This document shows, piece by piece, positions 12,818-20,489 of a DNA stretch of 64,000 nucleotides. The first letter of the stretch is position 1. Each line of letters opens with the position of its first letter. The notes beneath the pieces were generated by a model that had not been told where the DNA came from, did no database searches, and worked only from the letters and a program-made list of their open reading frames with translations. A program made the translations under genes and the position numbers. Source of the DNA: Silanimonas sp. Its GTDB lineage: Bacteria; Pseudomonadota; Gammaproteobacteria; Xanthomonadales; Xanthomonadaceae. The DNA is taken from the NCBI RefSeq assembly GCF_027530345.1, contig NZ_JAPZQK010000008.1:124001-188000 (forward strand), in the 5' to 3' direction.

Positions 12818-14554
12818 TTAGCGCCCCGGCGCACTGATCCTGCGGTCGCCCGGCAGCGGCGCATCCTCGCGCAGGTGCGCCAGCATCGCGTCGAGTGCGG
12901 CGTAGGCCTGCGGCATCAGGGGCACGTAGCGGGCGGCCAGCGCCGGATTGCCGAGGAAGGCGTCGAAGTGCTGTGCGCGCTCGATACGCCAGTAGCCGAG
13001 GCGCGCGCCGTGCTCGCGGGCGAACGCGGCGTAGGGCGCACTGGTCTCCCACTCGGGCACGAGGCCGTCGTCGAGGCCGTGCAGCAGCAGGATCGGCAGG
13101 CCCTCGCGTGGAAGCAGGGCACGGGTGGCGGCGATGGCGTCGCGCACGGTGGGGTCGTCCGTTGCCAGTGCGCGCAGGCCGAGCAGGCCCTCCAGGCGCC
13201 CGTCGTCGCCGGGTGGATCGAGCAGCACCACGCCATTGCCGGGAGGAATGCCGCTGCTGTCGCTCCACCACAGCGCGGCTTCGGCGGGCAGGGCCGCGAC
13301 GGGCGCGCCCTGCGCATCGCGCACGGCGTAGCGGTAGCCGAGCGGCATGGCCTCGGCCGGAGTGCGCCGATAGGCCGAGGCGTAGCCCGACGCGACCGCG
13401 CGCCACAGATCGAACGCAACGCTCAAGCTGCCCGCGCGCATCGCCGCGTCGGTCCAACCTGTCGCCTGCATCGTGGCCCAGGCGTTCGAGGCTTGCGTGG
13501 CGACGTCGTCGCCGTCGATTGCTCCGCGCGCGGCGAGCGCCGCGCAGCTTGCGGCGTAGGTGGGCGGCATCGCCGCGCCCGGCCGCAGCAGGGCATCGCC
13601 ATCGAAGCGCGGTGCGGCCAGCGCGCAGGGCATCAGCAGCGCGGCCTTCGTCGCGACATCGAACAGCGGGCGCGCGCCCTCGACATGGATGTTGGGCGAG
13701 ACGGCGACCACGCCGTCGATCCGCGGTGCACCCTCGATGCCGCGTTCGCTGGCCGCTTCGTCACCGGCCGCGCGCAGCACGGCACCCGCCCCGTTCGAGA
13801 CGCCGGCCGCGATGACGATCAACGCGTCTGGGTCGATGCCAGTTTCGCGAACCAGTACCTCGCGACCGAACGCGGCGGCCTGCAGCACGTGGCGGCCCCA
13901 GTCGGCTTCCGGTTGGTCGCCGGAATGGGCGTGCGGCACGTGCACCGCATCGTCGCCGCTTCCGATCGGAACGCGCCGCCAGTCGGTGCCCGCGCCCTTG
14001 TCGGTGTAGGCGACGGCGCAGCCTTTCGGCAGGCCCCAACCGCCGGCCAGCGCGATGGCGCCGTACACGCCGCGCGAGCCGGAAGAGGCGGTGACGACAA
14101 GGCAGGGGCGTTCGCGGTCGAAAGTGTCGGGCAATTGCAGCAGCAGGCGATGCGCATGCGTCGCTCCCGGCACGGTCGCACTGCCGTGGAACTCGCGGCC
14201 CGGCACCGGCCGGAGATCACCGTAGGCCGTGCCGAGGCCGCCGGTGGAGCTCACGTCGGCGATGCCTCGCCAATTGGTCCAGAACGCGCGGCGACGCAGT
14301 TCGGCGAAGGTCGGTGCGTCCGCGTCCGCCAGCGGGGGAATGGGGCCGCGCAGGCCGTCGATGCCGAGGCCAGCGGTGAGCAGGTCGTCCCCGTCGCGAT
14401 GGGTGCTCGTGGTCGGCACCGCCACGCTGTTCGCGATAGCCGGCGCCTCGGCCCGCGCCGCGCCAACGCCCAGCAAGGCCAGCAGCGCGAGCGTCATCGG
14501 CTGGATCGCGGCAAAGGCGCGCGGACGGAAAGGCGAGGGCGAATCGGCGTTCAT
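12818..14554 (-). CDS. 3-hydroxybutyrate-oligomer hydrolase, probably periplasmic
   Basis: Splits oligomers of D-3-hydroxybutyrate into monomers. The 578-residue frame from the ATG at 14554 carries a signal-like N-terminus (MTLALLALLGVGAARAEAP after a short leader). It shows the family's conserved VTASSGSRGVYG and a nucleophile motif GVSNGAG with Ser253 as likely catalytic serine, plus LLLHGLDDGLVP and a late His (AQHFDAF). I recognise the family from these motifs and from its place beside bdhA. The export signal implies periplasmic rather than cytoplasmic action. The longer frame to 15094 is an antisense shadow of bdhA. It is divergent from bdhA across an 85-bp region. Confidence 0.85.
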   Translation of the reverse strand: MNADSPSPFRPRAFAAIQPMTLALLALLGVGAARAEAPAIANSVAVPTTSTHRDGDDLLTAGLGIDGLRGPIPPLADADAPTFAELRRRAFWTNWRGIADVSSTGGLGTAYGDLRPVPGREFHGSATVPGATHAHRLLLQLPDTFDRERPCLVVTASSGSRGVYGAIALAGGWGLPKGCAVAYTDKGAGTDWRRVPIGSGDDAVHVPHAHSGDQPEADWGRHVLQAAAFGREVLVRETGIDPDALIVIAAGVSNGAGAVLRAAGDEAASERGIEGAPRIDGVVAVSPNIHVEGARPLFDVATKAALLMPCALAAPRFDGDALLRPGAAMPPTYAASCAALAARGAIDGDDVATQASNAWATMQATGWTDAAMRAGSLSVAFDLWRAVASGYASAYRRTPAEAMPLGYRYAVRDAQGAPVAALPAEAALWWSDSSGIPPGNGVVLLDPPGDDGRLEGLLGLRALATDDPTVRDAIAATRALLPREGLPILLLHGLDDGLVPEWETSAPYAAFAREHGARLGYWRIERAQHFDAFLGNPALAARYVPLMPQAYAALDAMLAHLREDAPLPGDRRISAPGR

Positions 14555-14560
14555 CGCGGC

Positions 14561-14566
14561 AGTCTG
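14561..14566 (-). promoter_or_regulatory. -10-like element at the oligomer hydrolase start
   Basis: On the minus strand CAGACT is followed by six bases and then the ATG at 14554, so transcription from it would begin at or very near the start codon. The shared 14-mer lies 24 bp further upstream. There is no Shine-Dalgarno before this ATG, consistent with a leaderless mRNA (inference). Confidence 0.4.
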
Positions 14567-14590
14567 CGGTCCGGGGTTGGCGTGGCCATC

Positions 14591-14604
14591 GTACTTTCGT
14601 CCAA
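14591..14604. promoter_or_regulatory. Candidate regulator site, copy 1 (bdhA / oligomer hydrolase)
   Basis: GTACTTTCGTCCAA sits in the 85-bp divergent region between the oligomer hydrolase and bdhA. It matches the 14-mer at 22839-22852 at 13 of 14 positions and in the same orientation. It begins 24 bp upstream of the minus-strand -10-like element, a position expected of an activator touching the -35 region. Binding by the local LuxR-type regulator is inferred. Confidence 0.55.
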
Positions 14605-14639
14605 AGGCCGGCCGGCCGCGCGCGCGGCAAGCTGGCGCC

Positions 14640-15434
14640 ATGACTGATCGATTCCTCGAAGGCCGCATCGCGCTCGTGACCGGCGCCACCTCCGGCATCG
14701 GCTTGGCCGTTGCTGAAGCCCTGGGCGCCGCCGGCGCACACGTGCACATCAATGGCCTCGGCAGCAGCGGGCAGATCGCGGCTGCGCTCGCCGCGGTCCG
14801 CATGGCCGGTGCGCCGTCCGCTTCGCACCACGATGCCGACCTGCGCGACCCCGACGCCATCCGCGCGATGATGGCGGCCGTCGGCTCCGTGGACGTGCTC
14901 GTCAACAACGCCGGCATCCAGCACACCGCGTCGCTGGCCGAGATGCCCGACGAGCGCTGGGACGCGCTGATCGCCATCAACCTCAGCGCCTGCTTCCACA
15001 CGATGAAGGCCGTACTGCCCGGCATGGCCGAGCGCGGCTTTGGTCGCGTCATCAACATCGCCTCGGTGCACGGGTTGGTTGCTTCGGTGAACAAGGCGCC
15101 CTACGTCGCGGCGAAGCACGGCCTGATCGGGCTGACCAAGGTGGCCGCGCTGGAGATGGCCGCGCAGGGCTCGCGCGCCTCGGGCGGCGTCACCGCCAAC
15201 TGCGTCTGCCCGGGCTGGGTGGAAACGCCGCTGATCGAACCGCAGATCGCCGCGCGCGCCGTCGATGGAGACCGCGACGCCGGCATCCGCGCCCTGCTGG
15301 CCGAGAAGCAGCCCAGCCTGCGCATGACCCTGCCAGCGGAAATCGCCTCCTTGGTGCTGTGGCTCTGCCGCCGCGAAGCCCACAACCTCAACGGCGCGGC
15401 GTTGCCGGTGGATGGCGGGTGGACGGCGCAGTGA
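14640..15434 (+). CDS. bdhA: D-3-hydroxybutyrate dehydrogenase
   Basis: Short-chain dehydrogenase that oxidises D-3-hydroxybutyrate to acetoacetate with NAD+. It has 264 residues with the cofactor motif TGATSGIG (residues 14-21), NNAG, and catalytic Ser142, Tyr155 and Lys159 (YVAAKHG). The IQH after NNAG and the VCPGWVETPLIEPQI segment are typical of 3-hydroxybutyrate dehydrogenases. I start it at the ATG at 14640, because upstream in-frame codons are antisense to the divergent hydrolase. The response regulator follows 17 bp downstream, so the two are probably one operon. Confidence 0.93.
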   Translation: MTDRFLEGRIALVTGATSGIGLAVAEALGAAGAHVHINGLGSSGQIAAALAAVRMAGAPSASHHDADLRDPDAIRAMMAAVGSVDVLVNNAGIQHTASLAEMPDERWDALIAINLSACFHTMKAVLPGMAERGFGRVINIASVHGLVASVNKAPYVAAKHGLIGLTKVAALEMAAQGSRASGGVTANCVCPGWVETPLIEPQIAARAVDGDRDAGIRALLAEKQPSLRMTLPAEIASLVLWLCRREAHNLNGAALPVDGGWTAQ

Positions 15435-15451
15435 GCGGCTAAGCTGCCGCC

Positions 15452-16093
15452 ATGCACCACCTGCTGATCGTCGACGACCACCCGCTTTACCGCTTGGCCC
15501 TGCGGCAGACGCTGGCCGCCGGCTTGGCCGGCGCGCGCATCGACGAAGCGGGCGACCTCGCCGGGGCGCAGGGCCTGCTGGCCGAATCCCCGGACACCGA
15601 CCTCGTGCTGCTCGACCTGCAACTGCCCGGCACGCATGGCCTGCTCGCCTTGGGCGAACTGCGCGCCGCGCATCCCGGCGTGGCGGTGGCGATCCTGTCG
15701 GGCCAGGACGATCCGGCCATCGTGCGTCGTGCCCTCGCCATGGGCGCCTGCGGCTACCTGACCAAGCACGCCGGCACCGAGGAGCTGCATGCCGGCGTGC
15801 GTGCGCTGCTGGCCGGCGAAACGTGGATGCCGTCCGCCTTGCGCGAGCTGCTGGCGCGCACGCCGCGCGACAGCGAGTCGGAATCGCTCGCCGCGCGGCT
15901 TGCTACGCTCTCGCCGCAGCAGTTGAAGGTGCTGCAGCGCGTCGCGGAAGGGCGGCTCAACAAGCAGATCGCCGATGAGCTCGGCATCCAGGAGCGCACG
16001 GTGAAGGCGCATCTGACGGTCGTGTTCGAGAAGCTCGGCGTGCGCAATCGCACCCAGGCCGGCGTGCTGCTGAGCGGCTTGGCTGGGGAATAG
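15452..16093 (+). CDS. LuxR/NarL-type response regulator, CrbR-like
   Basis: DNA-binding response regulator of 213 residues. The N-terminal receiver has the acidic pair Asp8-Asp9 and phospho-acceptor Asp55 (LVLLDLQLPG). The C-terminal LuxR helix-turn-helix covers about 150-205 (LSPQQLKVLQRVAEGRLNKQIADEL...). It lies 17 bp after bdhA in the same direction and ends 7 bp from the end of the convergent hybrid histidine kinase gene, its likely partner. LuxR-type regulators paired with SSS-domain kinases are known as CrbR/ErdR, controlling acetate and alcohol metabolism. Control of the surrounding PHB genes is my inference. Confidence 0.88.
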   Translation: MHHLLIVDDHPLYRLALRQTLAAGLAGARIDEAGDLAGAQGLLAESPDTDLVLLDLQLPGTHGLLALGELRAAHPGVAVAILSGQDDPAIVRRALAMGACGYLTKHAGTEELHAGVRALLAGETWMPSALRELLARTPRDSESESLAARLATLSPQQLKVLQRVAEGRLNKQIADELGIQERTVKAHLTVVFEKLGVRNRTQAGVLLSGLAGE

Positions 16094-16100
16094 CGCCGAC

Positions 16101-19100
16101 TCAGGCTCGCGCCATCGCAGCCAGCAGGGATTTCAGGCGCAAGGGCTTCAACGGTTTGGTCAGCGGCGTGGCCCCGACGGCCAGCACGGCCTGGCGAACG
16201 GTCTCACCGTGGTCGGCGCTGACGATGATCCCGATGCCGCGCGGGTGACGCAGCGACAGGGCCTGGTGCAGCGCGTCGCCGGTGGCGCCGTCGTCGAGGT
16301 GGAAATCCAGCACCCAGGCCTGCGGCGACAGCGCGGCGGCCGCGCGCAGGGCATCGTCAGGCGTGGTCGCGGTGTGCACGGTGGTCCCCCAGCTTTCGAG
16401 CCACTGGCGCGTGGCCTCCAGCACGACGGTGTCGTTGTCGACCACGAGCACGCGCAGCGGCAGGTCGGTCGCGGCCTCGGCGGGGCGCGTCGCCACGTCG
16501 GCCGTCGTGGATCGCGCGGCGACGCGGGGAACGGTGATCGCGAACACACTGCCGCGCCCGGGCCGCGAGCGCAGCGCCAGAGGGGCATCGAGCAGGCGCG
16601 CGAGACGGTCGGCGATGGCAAGGCCGAGGCCAAGGCCCTGGCCACCGCGCTGCAGGCGGCGGAACTCCTCGAACACGAGGCGCTGCTGCTCGCGCGCGAT
16701 GCCGATGCCGCTGTCCCAGACCTCAATGGTCAGAGCGTCCTTGCCGCGTCGACGCACGCCGATCACGATGCCGCCGCGCGACGTGTAGCGCACCGCGTTG
16801 GCGAGGAAGTTCTGCAGCACGCGGCGCAGCAGTTGCGGGTCGCTGTGCACCCAGGCGGCCGTCGGCACGCAGCGCAGCGAGAGGCCTTTCGCTTCCGCCA
16901 TCACGCCGGCTTCCCGCGCCAGCCCGTCGAGCAGCGGCTGCAGCGGCATGTCGATGGGCTGGGCTGTGAGGCCGCCGGCATCGAGCCGTGAGATATCGAG
17001 CAGGCCACCGAGCAGGTCTTCCGCGGATTCCAGCGCGCCGGCAATGCGCGCCACTTGCGGTGCGACGCCTGCGTCTTCGCTGCGCTGTGCCAGCGCATCG
17101 GTGAACAGTCGCGCGGCGTGCAGCGGCTGCGTGAGGTCGTGGCTCACGGCGGCGAGGAAGCGCGTCTTCGCCTGGTTCGCGCGCTCGGCTTCGGCTTTGG
17201 CCTCCGCCAGCTCGTGCGTGCGCTCCCCGACGCGGGCCTCCAGCGTCTCGGCATCGCGGCGCAGGGCATCTTCGCTGCTGCGGAACACCGTGACGTCGGT
17301 GAAGGTGGCGACGAAGCCGCCGCCGGGCATCGGTTCGCCTCGGATCTCTATGACCGCGCCGCCGATGCGACGTTCGCTCAAGTACGGCGTGCCGGCGCGC
17401 ATGTGCGCGAGGCGCTGCTCGAGGCCGTGCGCGACGTCGATATCGCCCGTCAGCCCGCGGCGCAGGTTGTGTTCCACCAGCGCCGCGACGGGCAGCCCGA
17501 CCTGCAGCAGGCCCTCGGGGTAGCCGAAGATCTCGCGATAGCGCCGGTTCCACACCACCAGACGCAAGTCGCGGTCGACGACGCTGATGCCTTGGCTCAT
17601 GTGCTCGAGCGCCACTTCGAGCAGCTGCTGGTTGAAGCGCAGGCCCTGCGTGGCCTCGTCGACGAGCTCCGCCACCTGCTCCGGCGCCGGGCCGCTGGGC
17701 TGGCGCAGCGCATCGAGCAGCAGGCGCGCGGAGGAGGCGCCGACGACGGCGGCCAGTTCGCGCTCCACGCGGGCCAACTGCGCCGCGGGCAGCAGCCCGG
17801 TGGCGGGCGCATCGCGGAGCGCGGCGTCGAGGCGATCCGTGGCCAGGAAGCGCGAGGCCAGACGCTTCACCGCTGCGACATCGAGCGGGCCGTCGCGACG
17901 GTCGTCGGCCGCGCCGCGCCAGCTGGCCAGCAGCAGCGGCAGCGCGGTGCCGACCAGCAGACTGGCGGCGACGCCGCGGCTCAGCGGGCTCCAGCCCTCG
18001 AGGCCGAACAGGCCCTGCGGCGACAGCCACGCCCATCCGAAGGGCGCGCTGTGCCGGTCGATGAGCGTGAAGCCCATCGGCTCGGCCACGCCGGGCAGCA
18101 GCACCCAGGCCCAGGTGAGGAAGCCCGCCAGAAGACCGGCGATCACCGCCCACGGCGGCGTCTGCGGCCGCCACAGGGCGAATCCGACGGCCGGTGCCAA
18201 CGTGCCGAGGCCCGAGAACGAGAGCGCGCCGAGGTCGGCGAGCGCGCCGTCGTCGCCGAGCACGCGGCTGTAGCCCCAGGCCAGCGCCAGCACCGCAGCG
18301 ATGGCGAAGCGACGCTGCCGCAGCACCGCGCCGCGCAGGTCGCTGTCGCCGGCATACCAGCCGCCGCGCAGACGCAGCGGCGTGACCCAGTGATTGCCGA
18401 TCATCACGCTCAGCGTGAGTGTCGCGAGGATCAGCATGCCGGTCGCCGCCGACAGTCCGCCGAGGAAGGCGAGCAGGGCCATGCCGGGCGCACCGTCGGC
18501 CAAAGGCAGGGCCAGCACGTAGAGGTCGGCCGGTACGCCCATGGCGCCGAGCGTCGCTTCGCCCGCCATCGCCAGCGGCAGCACCGGCAGCGCGATCAGC
18601 ACGAGGTAAAGCGGGAACAGCCAGCGCGCGGTTCGAAGGTGGCGCTCGTCGCGCGCCTCGACGATGCCGACGTGGAACTGGTGGGGCAGTGTCAGCATCG
18701 CCAGCGCGCCCAGCAGCACCAGGGCGGGGAAGCCATCGGTGCCGCCTTCGACGTGGGGCAGCGGCGTGTCGGGCCAGCCGCCGGGCCGCATCAGCAGCCA
18801 CAGTCCGAGGCCGAGCATCGCGGCGAGCTTCAGTAGCGATTCCGCCGCCATTGCCAGCACGAGGCCGCGGTTGTGCTCGACGGCCGAGGCCCGGCGCGTG
18901 CCGAACAGCATCGCGAATGCCCCGAGCGCGATCGCCACGTAGAGGGCGCTGTCCTGTTCCGGCGGCGCGGCGAGGTCGCTGCCGCGCGTCACGAGGCCAT
19001 GGCTCATGGCCACGGCCTTCAGCTGCAGCGCGAGGTAGGGAACCATGCCGATCACCGCGATGGCGGTGACGGTCGCGGCCAGCGCCGAACTTCGGCCGAG

Positions 19101-19421
19101 CCGCGTGGCGATGAAATCGGCGAGCGAGGTGCTGTTGAGCTCGCGTGCGAGGCGGAACAGCTTCAGCACGACGGGGAAGGCCAGCGCGTAAAGCAGCAGC
19201 GTGCCGAGGAAGGTGGGCGTCAGCGCCCAGCCGGAATCACGCGCCTGCTGCACCGTGCCGAAGAAGGTCCAGCTGGTGCAGTACACCGCCAGCGAGAGCG
19301 AGAACACCACGCCCCAATGCTTCGACAGCGCCTGCGGATGGCGTTCGCCCCACACGGCCGTGCCGAACAGCAGGCCCAGCCACAGCACCGCGGCCAACAG
19401 CACGCCCCATTCGTTCAACAT
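16101..19421 (-). CDS. Hybrid histidine kinase with N-terminal sodium:solute symporter domain (CrbS/MxtR-like)
   Basis: Membrane sensor kinase of 1106 residues. A multi-helix SSS (SLC5)-type transporter domain fills about residues 1-480. A PAS domain follows (LEHMSQGISVVDRDLRLVVWN), then HisKA with His761 in VSHDLTQPLHAARL. The HATPase domain has asparagines near 871-875 and the Asp903 G1 box DSGIGIA. The C-terminal receiver has phospho-acceptor Asp1039. The order matches the CrbS/MxtR class. It is the last gene of a minus-strand run after the TonB receptor and depolymerase (37 bp gap) and converges on its probable partner regulator. The transporter-like domain may sense solute flux or bind a short-chain acid, but the ligand cannot be read from sequence. 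Confidence 0.92.
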   Translation of the reverse strand: MLNEWGVLLAAVLWLGLLFGTAVWGERHPQALSKHWGVVFSLSLAVYCTSWTFFGTVQQARDSGWALTPTFLGTLLLYALAFPVVLKLFRLARELNSTSLADFIATRLGRSSALAATVTAIAVIGMVPYLALQLKAVAMSHGLVTRGSDLAAPPEQDSALYVAIALGAFAMLFGTRRASAVEHNRGLVLAMAAESLLKLAAMLGLGLWLLMRPGGWPDTPLPHVEGGTDGFPALVLLGALAMLTLPHQFHVGIVEARDERHLRTARWLFPLYLVLIALPVLPLAMAGEATLGAMGVPADLYVLALPLADGAPGMALLAFLGGLSAATGMLILATLTLSVMIGNHWVTPLRLRGGWYAGDSDLRGAVLRQRRFAIAAVLALAWGYSRVLGDDGALADLGALSFSGLGTLAPAVGFALWRPQTPPWAVIAGLLAGFLTWAWVLLPGVAEPMGFTLIDRHSAPFGWAWLSPQGLFGLEGWSPLSRGVAASLLVGTALPLLLASWRGAADDRRDGPLDVAAVKRLASRFLATDRLDAALRDAPATGLLPAAQLARVERELAAVVGASSARLLLDALRQPSGPAPEQVAELVDEATQGLRFNQQLLEVALEHMSQGISVVDRDLRLVVWNRRYREIFGYPEGLLQVGLPVAALVEHNLRRGLTGDIDVAHGLEQRLAHMRAGTPYLSERRIGGAVIEIRGEPMPGGGFVATFTDVTVFRSSEDALRRDAETLEARVGERTHELAEAKAEAERANQAKTRFLAAVSHDLTQPLHAARLFTDALAQRSEDAGVAPQVARIAGALESAEDLLGGLLDISRLDAGGLTAQPIDMPLQPLLDGLAREAGVMAEAKGLSLRCVPTAAWVHSDPQLLRRVLQNFLANAVRYTSRGGIVIGVRRRGKDALTIEVWDSGIGIAREQQRLVFEEFRRLQRGGQGLGLGLAIADRLARLLDAPLALRSRPGRGSVFAITVPRVAARSTTADVATRPAEAATDLPLRVLVVDNDTVVLEATRQWLESWGTTVHTATTPDDALRAAAALSPQAWVLDFHLDDGATGDALHQALSLRHPRGIGIIVSADHGETVRQAVLAVGATPLTKPLKPLRLKSLLAAMARA

Positions 19422-19458
19422 GCCGATGGGCCCTCGCGCCGCGAGGTGGCGTTCGTGT

Positions 19459-20481
19459 TCAGCGCGTGCCGGCGAGGCGGTCGAGCACGGCCGCGACGAA
19501 GCGGAACTGCCCGCCGGTCTTCAGGTCGTAGTCGGCACCGCCGTAGCCCCACCAGTCCCAGCATGCTTTCGGATTCAGCGGCATGTAGCTCGATTGCGTC
19601 TGAGGATAGACCACGACGACGCGATACACGTCGGCCCAGCGGTTGAAGCCGGCTTCGCGCACGAAAGCCTCGCCCACGATTTCCTCGTTCTGTTGGCAGC
19701 CGTGGAACACCACCAGAACGCCGCAGGCCGCACCGGCGCAGGCCTTCGGTGTGTAGACGAAGCCAGTATCGGCCAAGCCCGCAGCGCCCTCTGGCGCCAG
19801 CTCGCGCTGGTCGAAGCGGGCCAACGTGCCGTCGCTGGTGGCAGCGGCGGCCTTGGGCGGTGAAGCTTCGACGCCGAACAGCGCATCCATCGCTTCGCCG
19901 GCGGCATCGATGTCGCAGTCGAGCAGCCACGGGGAAGCGGGCTGCTCGCACGGGGCACCGGCATCCAAGGTCGGCCAGCCGTGGCCGAAGGCCCGCTGGT
20001 CGTCGAGCGTCACCGAGGCCGAATCGCCCGCGAGGGCGCGGACCACATCCGCTGTCACCTTAGCGAGCGACGGCGCGACGATGGCATCGCGCGTGCCGTG
20101 CATCACCAGGATGCGATCACCGTCGAACGCCGAGAGCGGATCGATCGTTCCCGCCGCGGCGCGCTGCTTCGCACTCGCGACGAGCGTCGCCGTATCCGGC
20201 AGGGCGGGCTGCGCCGTCATGCACGGCCCTAACGCCGTCTCGAGCTGGCCCTGCGCGCAGCCGTAGGGCCCGCCGGCCACGAGCGCCGCACCGTGCACGC
20301 GCGTGTTCAGCGCGACGTGCACCTGCGTGGCCATGTAGGCGCCGGACGACAGGCCGGCTACGGCCACGCGCGAGGGATCGAGCGTGATCGCGGGCAGCGG
20401 TGGGGCCGGTTCGCCGCTGCAGCCCGCGAGGCTTCCGAGCATCACGGCGAAGGCCATCGCGAGCGGGCGGCGGTGGGTCAT
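19459..20481 (-). CDS. PHB-depolymerase-family esterase, predicted lipoprotein
   Basis: Esterase of 340 residues from the ATG at 20481. The N-terminus MTHRRPLAMAFAVMLGSLAGC has a lipobox (LAGC, Cys21), so it should be membrane-anchored rather than freely secreted. The lipase box GLSSG places the nucleophile at Ser45. The C-terminal half has VVFHGCQQ and NPKACWDWWGYGG, features of PHB-depolymerase-type esterases. Expected reaction: hydrolysis of poly- or oligo-3-hydroxybutyrate. The start is 8 bp after the TonB-receptor stop, so the two are translationally close. The frame upstream of 20481 is a shadow of the receptor gene. Exact polymer specificity is unproven. Confidence 0.83.
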   Translation of the reverse strand: MTHRRPLAMAFAVMLGSLAGCSGEPAPPLPAITLDPSRVAVAGLSSGAYMATQVHVALNTRVHGAALVAGGPYGCAQGQLETALGPCMTAQPALPDTATLVASAKQRAAAGTIDPLSAFDGDRILVMHGTRDAIVAPSLAKVTADVVRALAGDSASVTLDDQRAFGHGWPTLDAGAPCEQPASPWLLDCDIDAAGEAMDALFGVEASPPKAAAATSDGTLARFDQRELAPEGAAGLADTGFVYTPKACAGAACGVLVVFHGCQQNEEIVGEAFVREAGFNRWADVYRVVVVYPQTQSSYMPLNPKACWDWWGYGGADYDLKTGGQFRFVAAVLDRLAGTR

Positions 20482-20489
20482 CGACGCGC

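Noticed and set aside
12807-12832. 7-bp inverted repeat between the convergent clpB and oligomer-hydrolase stops
   Set aside because: It has a 12-base loop, no T-tract and spans a stop codon. In sequence this GC-rich it is probably chance.
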